NCBI RefSeq assembly: GCF_902859735.1
Contig: NZ_CADIJY010000007.1
Coordinates: 1 to 64,000 of the forward strand
DNA length: 64,000 nt
Direction: 5' to 3'
Source of the DNA: Achromobacter aegrifaciens
GTDB taxonomy: Bacteria > Pseudomonadota > Gammaproteobacteria > Burkholderiales > Burkholderiaceae_B
In this document: positions 46,561 to 55,322 of the stretch, piece by piece
Numbering within the stretch: position 1 is the first letter of the stretch
Layout: every line of letters begins with the position of its first letter
Translations under genes and position numbers: made by a program
The notes under the pieces: model-generated
What the model saw: the letters and a program-made list of their open reading frames with translations, nothing else
The model's database searches: none
What the model was told of the DNA's origin: nothing

Positions 46561-47463
46561 ATGTTCGACATCTCGCTTTCCGCCTTGCTCGCCCAACTGC
46601 TGGTGGGTCTGATCAACGGCTGCTTCTACGCCATCCTCAGCATGGGGCTGGCCATCATCTTCGGCCTGCTCAACATCGTCAATTTCACGCACGGCGCCCA
46701 GTTCATGATGGCGGCGTTCCTGGCCTGGATCGGCTTCACGCAGCTGCCGCAGTTGCTTGGGCCGGGCGTGCAGATCAACTTCTGGGCCGCGCTGATCCTG
46801 GCTCCCCTGCTGGTGGGGCTGGTGGGCGTCGTGATCGAGAAGACGCTGCTCAAGCGCCTGTACCACCTGGACCACCTGTACGGCCTCTTGCTGACCTTCG
46901 GCATCGCGCTGATGATGGAAGGCGGCTTTCGCTACTTCTACGGCATTTCAGGGGTGGGCTATGAGCCGCCCGAGGTTCTGCAGGGCGGCTTCGACCTGGG
47001 CTTCATGTTCCTGCCGGCCTATCGCGCGTTCGTGGTGGTGGCGTCCCTGGTGCTGTGCCTGGCCACCTGGTATCTGTTCGAACGCACCCGCCTGGGCGCC
47101 ATGCTGCGCGCCGGCACCGAGAACCCCAGGCTGCTGCAGGCTTTCGGCGTGAACGTGCCAGTGATGATCACCCTGACCTACGGCTTCGGCGTGGCGCTGG
47201 CCGGCGTGGCCGGGGTGCTGGCCGCGCCCGTCATGCAGATCAACCCGCTGATGGGCTCGAACCTGTTGAACATCGTGTTCGCCGTGGTCGTGATCGGCGG
47301 GCTGGGCTCCATCATGGGCGCCATCGTCACCGGGCTGACGCTGGGCCTGCTGGAAGGGCTGACCAAAGTGTTCTATCCCGAAGCCTCGACGGTGGTCGTC
47401 TTCATCGTCATGGCGATCGTTCTGCTGACGCGCCCCGCCGGCCTGTTCGGCAAGGAGAAATAA
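46561..47463 (+). CDS. livH: Branched-chain amino acid-type ABC transporter permease LivH
   Basis: A 300-residue permease with about eight membrane segments. The family motifs GLINGCFYAILSMGLAIIFGLLNIVNFTHG (fragment NGCFYAILSMGLAIIFG at residues 20-36) and GGLGSIMGAIVTGLTLG near 248-264 are clear. It forms a heterodimer with LivM. The ATG at 46561 gives the normal start; the frame extends upstream without support. Confidence 0.95.
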   Translation: MFDISLSALLAQLLVGLINGCFYAILSMGLAIIFGLLNIVNFTHGAQFMMAAFLAWIGFTQLPQLLGPGVQINFWAALILAPLLVGLVGVVIEKTLLKRLYHLDHLYGLLLTFGIALMMEGGFRYFYGISGVGYEPPEVLQGGFDLGFMFLPAYRAFVVVASLVLCLATWYLFERTRLGAMLRAGTENPRLLQAFGVNVPVMITLTYGFGVALAGVAGVLAAPVMQINPLMGSNLLNIVFAVVVIGGLGSIMGAIVTGLTLGLLEGLTKVFYPEASTVVVFIVMAIVLLTRPAGLFGKEK

Positions 47464-47464
47464 G

Positions 47465-48430
47465 GTGCAGCGCATACCCTCCTCGATCCGCATCCTGGCG
47501 CTGCTGCTGGTGCCGGCCCTGCTGGTGCCGCTTTTCCCGCAGATCGTCTATCCCGTGTTCGTCATGAAGGTGCTGTGCTTTGCGCTGTTCGCGCTGGCCT
47601 TCAACCTGCTGACCGGTTTTACCGGCCTGGTGTCGTTCGGCCATGCCGCCTTCTTCGGCTGGGCCGGCTACGCGGCCGGCGAAATGATGATCCTGTTCGG
47701 CGCCCGCGGCCTGCCGCCCGAGATCGCCATCGCTTGCGGCGTGGCCATGGCCGCGGCCATCGGCTGGGCCATCGGCTGGCTGGCGATCCGGCGCACCGGC
47801 ATCTATTTCGCGATGATCACGCTGGCGCTGTCGCAGGTGGCGTACTTCATGGCGGTGCAGGTGGGCTGGACGCGCGGCGAGGACGGCATGCAGGGCATCC
47901 CGCGCGGAAAGTTCCTGGGCCTGGTGGACCTGAGCGTGGACGCCAACATGTATTACTTCACGCTTGGGGTCTTCGTGCTGGGCTTTCTGTTCGTCTACCG
48001 GGTGATCCATTCGCCCTTCGGCCAGGTGCTCAAGACCATCCGGGACAACGCGCCGCGCGCCATATCGCTAGGTTACGATACAGACCGGTGCAAGCTGCTG
48101 GCCTTCGTGCTGTCGGCCTCGGTGGCCGGCCTGGCCGGTTCGCTGAAGGCGCTGGTGCTCCAGCTGGTTGCATTGAACGACGTTTCGCTCGCCACCTCCA
48201 CCGAGGTGCTGCTGATGACGCTCCTGGGCGGCATCGGCACGGTATGGGGGCCGGTGGTGGGCGCGACGCTGGTCGTCAGCTTGCAGAACTATCTTGCCAC
48301 CCTGGGCGACATCGTCACCATCGTCATCGGACTGATTTTCGTGTTGTGCGTGTCGTTCTTCCGGCGCGGATTCGTCGGCGAATGGCTGGCCTACACGCAG
48401 TGGCGCAAAACGAAGGAAAACAACAGTTGA
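47465..48430 (+). CDS. livM: Branched-chain amino acid-type ABC transporter permease LivM
   Basis: A 321-residue permease with about nine membrane segments and the LivM block LTGFTGLVSFGHAAFFGWAGYA (fragment TGLVSFGHAAFFGWAGY). The loop SPFGQVLKTIRDNAPRAISLGYD contacts the ATPase. The start is GTG at 47465, one base after the livH stop, with an AAGGAG site inside the livH end. Its stop overlaps the GntR start (TGATG). Confidence 0.94.
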   Translation: MQRIPSSIRILALLLVPALLVPLFPQIVYPVFVMKVLCFALFALAFNLLTGFTGLVSFGHAAFFGWAGYAAGEMMILFGARGLPPEIAIACGVAMAAAIGWAIGWLAIRRTGIYFAMITLALSQVAYFMAVQVGWTRGEDGMQGIPRGKFLGLVDLSVDANMYYFTLGVFVLGFLFVYRVIHSPFGQVLKTIRDNAPRAISLGYDTDRCKLLAFVLSASVAGLAGSLKALVLQLVALNDVSLATSTEVLLMTLLGGIGTVWGPVVGATLVVSLQNYLATLGDIVTIVIGLIFVLCVSFFRRGFVGEWLAYTQWRKTKENNS

Positions 48431-49080
48431 TGGCAGCAGCAGAATCCAAACGGCGCGCCGCCGATGTCGCCTACGACCAGATCGAAAGCATGATCGCCAC
48501 GCTGCAATTGCAGCCGGGCAGCGCGGTCGTGGAAGCGGATCTGGTGGAAATGACCGGCCTGGGACGCACGCCGCTGCGCGAGGCGCTGCTGCGCATGGTG
48601 GCCGCCGGGCTGATACGCCAGGAACCGCGGCGCGGCCTGCGGGTGTCCATGATCCAGCTGGCGGACCACATGGACCTGATCCAGACCCGCCGGGCGCTGG
48701 AGCAGCTGATCGCGGCCAGCGCCGCGCGCCGCGCCACCCCGGCGCAGCGCAGCCAGATCGTGGATTGCGCGGCGCAGATGATCCAGGCGGCGGAAGGCGG
48801 CAATCTCGACAACTACATGCATGCCGACCAGATGCTGGACCACGTCTGCCACCAGGCCTGCCGCAACGCCTCGGCCGTGAATGCGGTGGCCCCTTTGATC
48901 ATCCAGTGCCGCCGCTTCTGGTACGCCTACCAGCACGAGGGCGACATCGCCGAGGGCGCTCGCCGCCACATGCTGATGGCCGAGGGCATCGCCACCGGCA
49001 ACGAGTCCGCGGCCATCAAGGGCGCGGACTCGCTGATGGACTACCTGGAGATGTTCACGCGCAAGGTGATTGACGCGTGA
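48430..49080 (+). CDS. GntR-family regulator with FCD domain
   Basis: A 216-residue regulator of the FadR/FCD subgroup. The winged helix covers about 10-75 (VEADLVEMTGLGRTPLREALLRMVAAGLI) and a helical FCD ligand-binding domain covers about 80-210, with candidate metal ligands among the histidines near HADQMLDHVCHQAC. It is the last gene of the DapA/Liv operon and translationally coupled to livM, so it probably represses the operon until its metabolite is present. The 3' end overlaps the convergent AceI-like gene by 26 bases. Confidence 0.92.
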   Translation: MAAAESKRRAADVAYDQIESMIATLQLQPGSAVVEADLVEMTGLGRTPLREALLRMVAAGLIRQEPRRGLRVSMIQLADHMDLIQTRRALEQLIAASAARRATPAQRSQIVDCAAQMIQAAEGGNLDNYMHADQMLDHVCHQACRNASAVNAVAPLIIQCRRFWYAYQHEGDIAEGARRHMLMAEGIATGNESAAIKGADSLMDYLEMFTRKVIDA

Positions 49081-49537
49081 CGGCCGGCGCGGCCTGCCCT
49101 TTGCGGCGGGCCAGCCACTGCAGGACCCGTGGCCGCGAGCGGTCATAGGCCAGGTTGTAGAGGAAGGCGTAGGGCAGATAGAACAGCACCAGCGCGATAT
49201 CCAGCACAAAGGCCTGCCACAGGCTGATGTCTAGCCACCAGGCCGCCAGCGGGATCACGATCAGGATCAGGCCCAGCTCGAAGCCGAAGGCATGCACCAC
49301 GCGCAGCCGCAGCGTGCGGGTCCAGCCCATGCGGTTCTCGATGCGGTCAAAGCCGGCGTTGTAGATCATGTTCCAGACCAGCGCGATCCAGGCGATCACT
49401 GCCGTCAGCACGCCCATTTCGAACAGGGACTTGCCCATGGCCCAGGCGGCCGCCGGGGCGCACAGGCCGATGGCGATGATTTCGAACAGAAAGGCGTGGA
49501 GGAAACGTTCTTTAATGGATTTCTTGGCTTGCGTCAT
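49055..49537 (-). CDS. PACE-family (AceI-like) efflux protein
   Basis: A 160-residue protein with four membrane helices arranged as two bacterial transmembrane pair domains. The conserved segments are RFLHAFLFEIIAIGL with the proton-coupling glutamate E19 (E15 of AceI), and VVHAFGFELGLILIVIPLAAWWLDISLWQAFVLD in the second pair (fragments RVVHAFGFE, LAAWWLDISLWQAF). AceI exports chlorhexidine and probably short diamines. It is divergent from a LysR regulator, as in other PACE loci. Confidence 0.92.
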   Translation of the reverse strand: MTQAKKSIKERFLHAFLFEIIAIGLCAPAAAWAMGKSLFEMGVLTAVIAWIALVWNMIYNAGFDRIENRMGWTRTLRLRVVHAFGFELGLILIVIPLAAWWLDISLWQAFVLDIALVLFYLPYAFLYNLAYDRSRPRVLQWLARRKGQAAPAVTRQSPCA

Positions 49538-49612
49538 GACCCACCTGCGGTCGGTTGATACTCAGTGGCAGGGATTCTCGACGATATTTCCGTTACCATA
49601 AAGATAGTTTTC

Positions 49613-49627
49613 ATCGGAAAAACCGAT
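49613..49627. promoter_or_regulatory. ATCGG-N5-CCGAT dyad between AceI-like gene and LysR
   Basis: An exact inverted repeat 20 bases before the LysR start, with a further ATCGG copy at 49631-49635. It fits a LysR recognition box that could both limit the regulator gene and control the divergent efflux gene. Confidence 0.42.
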
Positions 49628-49646
49628 AACATCGGACATCCCACCC

Positions 49647-50510
49647 ATGCGCCACTCCCTGGAATCCCTGGCGGCGTTCGCCCAGGTCGCCTCCGAAGGC
49701 ACGTTTTCGGCTGCCGCCCGCAAGCTCGGGAAAAGCCAGTCCACGGTCAGTGAAACCATCGCCAACCTGGAAGTGGACCTGAACGTGACATTGTTCGACC
49801 GCAGCCAGCGCCAGCCCGCGCTAACCGCAGCCGGCCAGGTCCTGCTGGGCCAGGCCCTGCAAGTGCTGGCTGCCAATGATCGGCTGAACCGCAGCGCCAG
49901 CCAGCTGGCCGAGGGCCTGGAGCCCCGGCTGACGGTGGTGCTGTCCGACACATTCCAGTCCGAGACCTTCGACACCATGCTCAGCCAGATCGACCAGCGC
50001 TATCCAGCGCTGCGCTTCGAATGCCTGATCGCGGAATACGAGGACGTGGTGGCGCTGGTGCAGCAGGGCCGCGCGCACCTGGGACTGATGGCCGCCCAGG
50101 ACAGCTACCCGCCCGACGTGGCGCACGCGACGCTGGCGGAGCTGTCTGAGATCGTCCTGTGCGTGGGCCGCGGGCATCCGCTGGCCCAGCTGCCGCAGGT
50201 CACGCAAGACCAGCTGAAGTCCGAACGCGCGCTACGCCTGAGCACTTACGAGCTGGGCGACAAGGACGCCGAGCCTGCCTATGCGACCTGGTCGGCGCCC
50301 GGCTATCTGATGCTGCTGGAAATGGCCAGCCGCGGATTCGGCTGGACCGAGCTGCCGCGCTGGATGATCCAGCGCTTCGGCCAGGATCAGCTGGTGGAGT
50401 TGAAGTCGCCGGGCTGGCCGCGCCACATCCGCGTCGATGCGGTCTGGTCACGGCGGCGCGCGCTGGGACCTGCGGGCGCCTGGCTGCTGCAGAGCCTGAC
50501 GGGCGGCTAG
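49647..50510 (+). CDS. LysR-family regulator next to AceI-like efflux gene
   Basis: A 287-residue LysR protein. The winged helix is residues 1-60 (FAQVASEGTFSAAARKLGKSQSTVSETI) and the inducer-binding domain about 87-285. It is divergent from the PACE efflux gene with 109 bases between starts, the layout seen for AceR and aceI, and so is the probable regulator. It is convergent with the downstream deacetylase gene. Confidence 0.92.
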   Translation: MRHSLESLAAFAQVASEGTFSAAARKLGKSQSTVSETIANLEVDLNVTLFDRSQRQPALTAAGQVLLGQALQVLAANDRLNRSASQLAEGLEPRLTVVLSDTFQSETFDTMLSQIDQRYPALRFECLIAEYEDVVALVQQGRAHLGLMAAQDSYPPDVAHATLAELSEIVLCVGRGHPLAQLPQVTQDQLKSERALRLSTYELGDKDAEPAYATWSAPGYLMLLEMASRGFGWTELPRWMIQRFGQDQLVELKSPGWPRHIRVDAVWSRRRALGPAGAWLLQSLTGG

Positions 50511-50543
50511 AGCCAGCCCGCGCCGCAACGACCTTGCAGCCGA

Positions 50544-51359
50544 TCAGCGCGCCGTGGCCGGCAAACGCGAGATATGCACCCCGTTGGCGTTGAGCCAGTC
50601 GCCCAGCTTGGGGCTGGCCAGCACGTCGAATTCCGCGCGGCGCTGGCGTGACATGGCGCAGCCGTCCTGGTTGCCCATGGCCGGATGGCACATGAGCAGG
50701 TCGCAGTCGCGCGCATTGAACAGCCAGTTCTGCAGCAGATCCGCATAGCGGCGCTTGCCGCCTGCGAAACCATAGACGCCCAGCAGCCGGCGGTTGGTGC
50801 GCATGCCATCCTGGCGCGCTTGGCGCGCCAACGCCGCGGCGCCCAGCGCGCCGATGACACGCGCCTTGATGGCCTCCTTCATGGGAATGCCGAACTGCAT
50901 GCCCGGCGCCGTCTGGCGCAGCCATGGCATACGGGCGCCGTAACGGCGCTTGAGCAGTTGCAGCAGGCGCTCGCGAATGCCGGGCAGTTGATGCACGTGC
51001 TGGTGACCGTCGACATAGTCGGGCGCGCGGCCGAACGCGGCCTCGAAGGCGTCGAACTGACGCTCCAGCTGCGCCTCGATCCACTCTCCGTCCAGCCTGC
51101 CCGTGTAGGCATTGAGGATCAGCCGGCTCAGCGTCGGCATGGGCTCGGCGCCGGGCATGAGCGATTCGGTGAAGTTCACATGCAGGCCGATATCCACGTT
51201 CAGCGGCGCCAGCCGCCTCGCATTGGCCGCGAACGAAGGGCCCAGCGCGAGGCAGCTGACCGCGCTCAGGCGGCCCATGCCGGCCAGCGCAATCATGCCT
51301 TCATCGATGTCGGCATTCATGCCAAAATCGTCCCCGCAGACAACGATACGTTTGCTCAT
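50544..51359 (-). CDS. lgmC: YdjC-family carbohydrate deacetylase, LgmC type
   Basis: A 271-residue metal-dependent deacetylase of the YdjC/ChbG/HpnK family. The metal-site residues are visible as D10/D11 in CGDDFGMN and the histidines in GLHVNF and DGHQHVHQ. In Bordetella, LgmC is reported to deacetylate undecaprenyl-phosphate-GlcNAc, giving the glucosamine donor for lipid A phosphates. The two glycosyltransferases and GtrA-like protein next to it support this role. The start at 51357-51359 is only 36 bases from the divergent gtrA-type gene, so their promoters must overlap or lie inside coding sequence. Confidence 0.88.
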   Translation of the reverse strand: MSKRIVVCGDDFGMNADIDEGMIALAGMGRLSAVSCLALGPSFAANARRLAPLNVDIGLHVNFTESLMPGAEPMPTLSRLILNAYTGRLDGEWIEAQLERQFDAFEAAFGRAPDYVDGHQHVHQLPGIRERLLQLLKRRYGARMPWLRQTAPGMQFGIPMKEAIKARVIGALGAAALARQARQDGMRTNRRLLGVYGFAGGKRRYADLLQNWLFNARDCDLLMCHPAMGNQDGCAMSRQRRAEFDVLASPKLGDWLNANGVHISRLPATAR

Positions 51360-51395
51360 CGCTACACCTCTGACTTCCTTATCTTCACGGCTTTC

Positions 51396-51791
51396 ATGCG
51401 CGCCCTGCTGCAACAAGTAAGCACTTTCATTGCTGTCGGATGCGCGGCCGCAGCCACCCATTGGGCTGTCGCCGTGGGCTGCGTCGAACTCTTCCGCCTG
51501 CCGCCCCTGGCCGCCAACCTCGTGGGCTGGCTGATCGCCTTCGCGGTGTCCTTCGCCGGCCATTACCGGCTTACATTCCGACATTCCAAAACTCCCTGGA
51601 CGGTAGCAGCGCGCCGTTTCTTCTTTGTGTCAGCCGCAGGCTTTCTCATCAACGAAGCCACCTACGCCTGGCTACTGCACAACACTGCCATCCGCTACGA
51701 CATCCTGCTGGCGCTGATCCTGCTCGGGCTTGCCGTGGCGACTTTCATCGTCAGCCGGTTCTGGGCATTCCGCCACAAACCCGCTGCCTGA
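51396..51791 (+). CDS. lgmD: GtrA-like flippase, LgmD type
   Basis: A 131-residue protein with four membrane helices of the GtrA family (FIAVGCAAAATHWAVAV, NLVGWLIAFAVSFAGHYRLTF). GtrA-like proteins help flip undecaprenyl-linked sugars; the Bordetella counterpart is called LgmD. It is on the opposite strand to the other lgm genes here. Its last 41 bases overlap the 3' end of the convergent ArnT-like gene. Confidence 0.85.
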   Translation: MRALLQQVSTFIAVGCAAAATHWAVAVGCVELFRLPPLAANLVGWLIAFAVSFAGHYRLTFRHSKTPWTVAARRFFFVSAAGFLINEATYAWLLHNTAIRYDILLALILLGLAVATFIVSRFWAFRHKPAA

Positions 51792-53328
51792 ACGCCGCGT
51801 CCACGTCGACGCGCCACATCACGTACTTCACGCTGCTCACCACCGGCGCCAGCCCCTGCAGCGGCGGATAGGTGGGGTTGTCGGCCGCAGTGCCCCACAC
51901 CCAGAAACGCGCGCCTTGCTCCGCCTGGCACAGACGCGCGGTGAACTCCGCGGGACTGAGCAATACCTCTCCGCCCGTCTCGGGATCGAACTGGGCGGCG
52001 TCGTACAACTCCTTGCGCCAGTTGTCGCGCACGGGGACCTCCGGGTTGCGCCAGTCGTCCACCACCCACGCAGGACGCGCCGCCCTTGCGTAGAGCGCCA
52101 GATCGAAGGGATAGGTGTGCAGCGAGACGAACGTATCGTCCGGCCGCGCCTGTTCCCGCACCACCCTGGCCAGCGGCTCCGCGCTGCCGCGCGCGTTGTT
52201 CGCCGCAATGCCCACCGCGATGACGCAGATGCCCGCCGCCAGGACCGCGCTCAGGCGCACCAGGCGAGTAGCACCCTCGGCATCGGCGCGCCTGGCCCCC
52301 TGGATCACTTCAGCCAGCAGAAAAGCCAGCGGCGCCAGCGCCGGCAGGACATAGCCCACGAGCTTGGACTGCGGCAGCGAAAAAAACACGAGCACGACGG
52401 CAAACCACACCAAAGCCAGGCGCCGCAGGCTGCGCGTAGGGCCCACCCAGAACGCCTGGCGCAATATGCCGCCGCCCCACAGCGACCAGGGCAGGCTGAG
52501 CCCGACAATCACCGGCAGATAAAACCAGAACGGTTGCGCATTGTTGAAGCCGCTGGCCGCGAAACGCTGGAAATGCTGATAGACGAAGAAGTAGTCGTAA
52601 AAACCGGGATAGCGCAGCTGCATCAGCAAGAACCACGGCGCCGCCACGGCGATGAACGCCAGCAGCGCGGGCGGCCAGCACAGCGCGGCCAAGCCGCGCC
52701 AGCGCCGCTCCCACAGCAGCCAGACCAGCAGGATCGCGCCCGGCAGCGCCAGGCCGATCAAGCCCTTGGCCAAGACCGCCAACGCCGCCAGCACGCCGGC
52801 CGCCACCGCCATCGCGCGCCATGCCTGCCCGCGCTCGACGCGCAGCGCCGTGTCCACGGCGGCCAGCACGCATAGCGTGATCAGGCCGGCAACCAGCATG
52901 TCCAGATTTGCGAACTGCGCGCCGCCATAGAAGAACGGCATGGTGGCGAGGACCAGCACCGTCAATGCGGCGGTCTCGGTATCTCGGTAGCGCCGCACGA
53001 AGCAATACAGGGCCGCCACGGCGCCCCACGCGGCCAACCAGGAAGGCACCCGCGCCGCCCAGGGATGCACGCCAAACACCGAGAAGGACAGCTCGGTCAG
53101 CCAGTAATAGAGCGGCGGCTTGTGGAAGTACGGCATGCCGTCCAGCAAGGGCACCGCATGCGAGCCGCTGCGCAGCATGTCCCAGGCCACGCCTGCATAG
53201 CGCCCTTCATCGGGCAGGGTCAGGGGCCTGATCCAGGCCAGGAAGGCAAGCCACGCGCCTATCGCAAGCAGGAAGCGTCCTGCCGGCGGGGTCCAGTCGG
53301 AACGCCGCCAGAAAGTCGTGGCGGACAT
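51751..53328 (-). CDS. lgmB: ArnT-like lipid A glycosyltransferase, LgmB type
   Basis: A 525-residue integral membrane glycosyltransferase of the PMT/ArnT group. The first loop carries the catalytic acid region LTLPDEGRYAGVAWDM, with the DE pair, and the conserved HKPPLYYW block follows near residue 70. About 11-12 helices precede a C-terminal periplasmic domain (about 385-520). In Bordetella LgmB transfers glucosamine to lipid A phosphates. Its start is one base after the lgmA stop (TGACATG), so the pair is tightly coupled. Confidence 0.9.
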   Translation of the reverse strand: MSATTFWRRSDWTPPAGRFLLAIGAWLAFLAWIRPLTLPDEGRYAGVAWDMLRSGSHAVPLLDGMPYFHKPPLYYWLTELSFSVFGVHPWAARVPSWLAAWGAVAALYCFVRRYRDTETAALTVLVLATMPFFYGGAQFANLDMLVAGLITLCVLAAVDTALRVERGQAWRAMAVAAGVLAALAVLAKGLIGLALPGAILLVWLLWERRWRGLAALCWPPALLAFIAVAAPWFLLMQLRYPGFYDYFFVYQHFQRFAASGFNNAQPFWFYLPVIVGLSLPWSLWGGGILRQAFWVGPTRSLRRLALVWFAVVLVFFSLPQSKLVGYVLPALAPLAFLLAEVIQGARRADAEGATRLVRLSAVLAAGICVIAVGIAANNARGSAEPLARVVREQARPDDTFVSLHTYPFDLALYARAARPAWVVDDWRNPEVPVRDNWRKELYDAAQFDPETGGEVLLSPAEFTARLCQAEQGARFWVWGTAADNPTYPPLQGLAPVVSSVKYVMWRVDVDAAFRQRVCGGMPRTG

Positions 53329-53329
53329 G

Positions 53330-54382
53330 TCAGCCCAGGCCTTTGCCCGGCCGGGAAGCCTGGCCCTGCCGGCGGCGCACGACGAAGAGCGGCCGTCCCT
53401 TCACTTCATCGAAGATGCGGGACACGTACTCGCCCACCACGCCCAAGGAAATCAAATTTACGCCGGCAAAGAACAGCACCGCCGTCACGATGGTCGTCCA
53501 ACCGGAGACCTGGTTGCCGAAGAACAGGTACTCGCCGACCAGATAGGCCGCGTAGCTCAGCGCCAGCATGGCGAAGGCCACGCCGACCAGGCTGACCAGA
53601 CGCAGCGGCCAGGTGGTGAAGGCGGTCAGGCCATCCAGCGCCAGCCGGAATAAGCGCATGCTGCCGAAGCGGCTGTCGCCGTGCATGCGTTCCTCGGGGG
53701 TATAGGCCAGGGCCTCGCCCTTGAAGCCGACCCAGGCGTACAAGCCCTTCATGAAACGGGTGCGTTCGGGCAGCGCGATCAACGCGTCCACCACGCTGCG
53801 GTCCATCAGGCGGAAGTCGCCCGCGTGCGCCGGCACATCCACGCCGCGCGCGCCGCTCAACAGCTTGTAGAACCAGCGCGCGCCGGTGCGCTTGGCCCAG
53901 GATTCGTCGGCGCGGGTCTCGCGCACCGCGTAGACCATTTCGGCGCCGGCGGCCCAGCGCGCCAGCATCTGTTCGATCAAAGCAGGGGGATGCTGCAGAT
54001 CGGCGTCCAGGCAGATCACGGCATTGCCGGTGGCGGCTTCCAGGCCGGCGCTGATCGCGGCTTCCTTGCCGAAGTTGCGCGACAGCTGCACGTAGCGGAA
54101 ACCGTCGTGTTCGGTCCATTCGGCCATCAGCGCTTCCGTGCCGTCCGTGCTGCCGTCATCGGCCACGATGATCTCCCAGCTGGTGCAAAGCGCCTCCAGG
54201 CGGTTGCGCAGCAAAGGCAGCAGGACCCGCAGGTTCTCGCATTCGTTCAGGCAGGGAATCACGCAAGTCACGCAGGCGTCATACGGTACGGGCGCCTCGG
54301 CCGCCGGCCATACCGCTTCCAGAGGATACGATTTGGTCAACACTTGCGGGACGGCGGATTCGGACCGGAATTGGATGTGCAT
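53330..54382 (-). CDS. lgmA: GT2 polyprenyl-phosphate glycosyltransferase, LgmA type
   Basis: A 350-residue family-2 glycosyltransferase of the ArnC/GtrB/DPM1 type. The GT-A domain (about 38-265) has CVIPCLNECENL, IIVADDGSTDGT and the metal-binding CLDADLQHP; two C-terminal membrane helices follow (about 268-325). It probably transfers GlcNAc from UDP-GlcNAc to undecaprenyl phosphate, feeding LgmC, LgmD and LgmB. The N-terminal 35 residues before the fold are longer than in ArnC. The gene leads the lgmAB unit. Confidence 0.9.
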   Translation of the reverse strand: MHIQFRSESAVPQVLTKSYPLEAVWPAAEAPVPYDACVTCVIPCLNECENLRVLLPLLRNRLEALCTSWEIIVADDGSTDGTEALMAEWTEHDGFRYVQLSRNFGKEAAISAGLEAATGNAVICLDADLQHPPALIEQMLARWAAGAEMVYAVRETRADESWAKRTGARWFYKLLSGARGVDVPAHAGDFRLMDRSVVDALIALPERTRFMKGLYAWVGFKGEALAYTPEERMHGDSRFGSMRLFRLALDGLTAFTTWPLRLVSLVGVAFAMLALSYAAYLVGEYLFFGNQVSGWTTIVTAVLFFAGVNLISLGVVGEYVSRIFDEVKGRPLFVVRRRQGQASRPGKGLG

Positions 54383-54618
54383 GGCTCTAGACTCGGAATG
54401 CAGGACTATGGCGAGCAGTATGCGAAGGGTGTCGTTGAATTTTCATAAAATGCGGCGCGCCCGACGATCCGGCAATCCAGGGCGAATTCTAGGGAGCCCC
54501 TCCCTGAAAACAATAAAGTCCCGTGAACCTGTGTCCCCAATTTGTGAAGCCCTGTAAAGCCCGAGGCCGTCCGTGCATCGGTAAAATGCGCCGGAGTTTT
54601 TTGTTTTCGCAGGTTGTC

Positions 54619-55137
54619 ATGCAATATCAAGTCCGGCTCATGCAGGCCAGCGACGTGGACGCCATCCTGGCTCTCCAGACCCTGGCCTACCCCGGTTTCC
54701 TGCTGGAAAGCGCGGATTTCTTCCAGAATCGCCTGGCGCTCGCCCCCGCGCACTGCTGGGTGGCGCAGCCCGCGGCCAGCTCCGATGCGCTGCTGGGCTA
54801 CCTGATCTCCTATCCCTGGGATGCGGGACTGCCGCCCGCCCTGGACGTCGCGCTCGCGACGCTGCCGGCCGCGGCCGACCACTGGTTCCTGCACGACTGC
54901 GCCGTGGCGCCCTCGGCGCAAGGGCTGGGCGTGGGCCAGGCGCTGCTGCGCGCCGCCGCCCGCAGCGCGCATGAGGGCGGCTTGCGCCGCGCGAGCCTCG
55001 TGTCCCTGGAATCCGCCGTGGGTTATTGGCAGCGCCACGGCTACCTGCCGGTCAGCGCAGACAGCGCCGATCTAACCGAAAAACTGGCTGGCTACGGGCC
55101 CCGCGCGCAATACATGTCGCGCGCATTTCCGCTCTAG
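54619..55137 (+). CDS. GNAT-family N-acetyltransferase
   Basis: A 172-residue GNAT protein. The acetyl-CoA binding motif A is visible as VAPSAQGLGVGQALLRAA near residues 98-115, followed by motif B around AVGYWQRHGYLPV. The ATG at 54619 gives the usual short beta strand (YQVRLMQASDVDAI). The substrate is unknown. It is divergent from lgmA with 236 bases between starts. Confidence 0.9.
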   Translation: MQYQVRLMQASDVDAILALQTLAYPGFLLESADFFQNRLALAPAHCWVAQPAASSDALLGYLISYPWDAGLPPALDVALATLPAAADHWFLHDCAVAPSAQGLGVGQALLRAAARSAHEGGLRRASLVSLESAVGYWQRHGYLPVSADSADLTEKLAGYGPRAQYMSRAFPL

Positions 55138-55322
55138 CCGCCCCGGCCGCGGCTGCCTGCGCCGCGGCTTTCCGCCCGCCCGGCTTCGCGCCGCGCGCCG
55201 CCCCCCTGCCCCCATGTACACCGCCCGCGCGGCGGACGTAACATAAGCCTCAGTCCGTGAGAGGCGGCAGGGTTCAAACAGCCAGAAAGTTCACCGTGCC
55301 CTGACAGGGCGCAAAGGTACCT

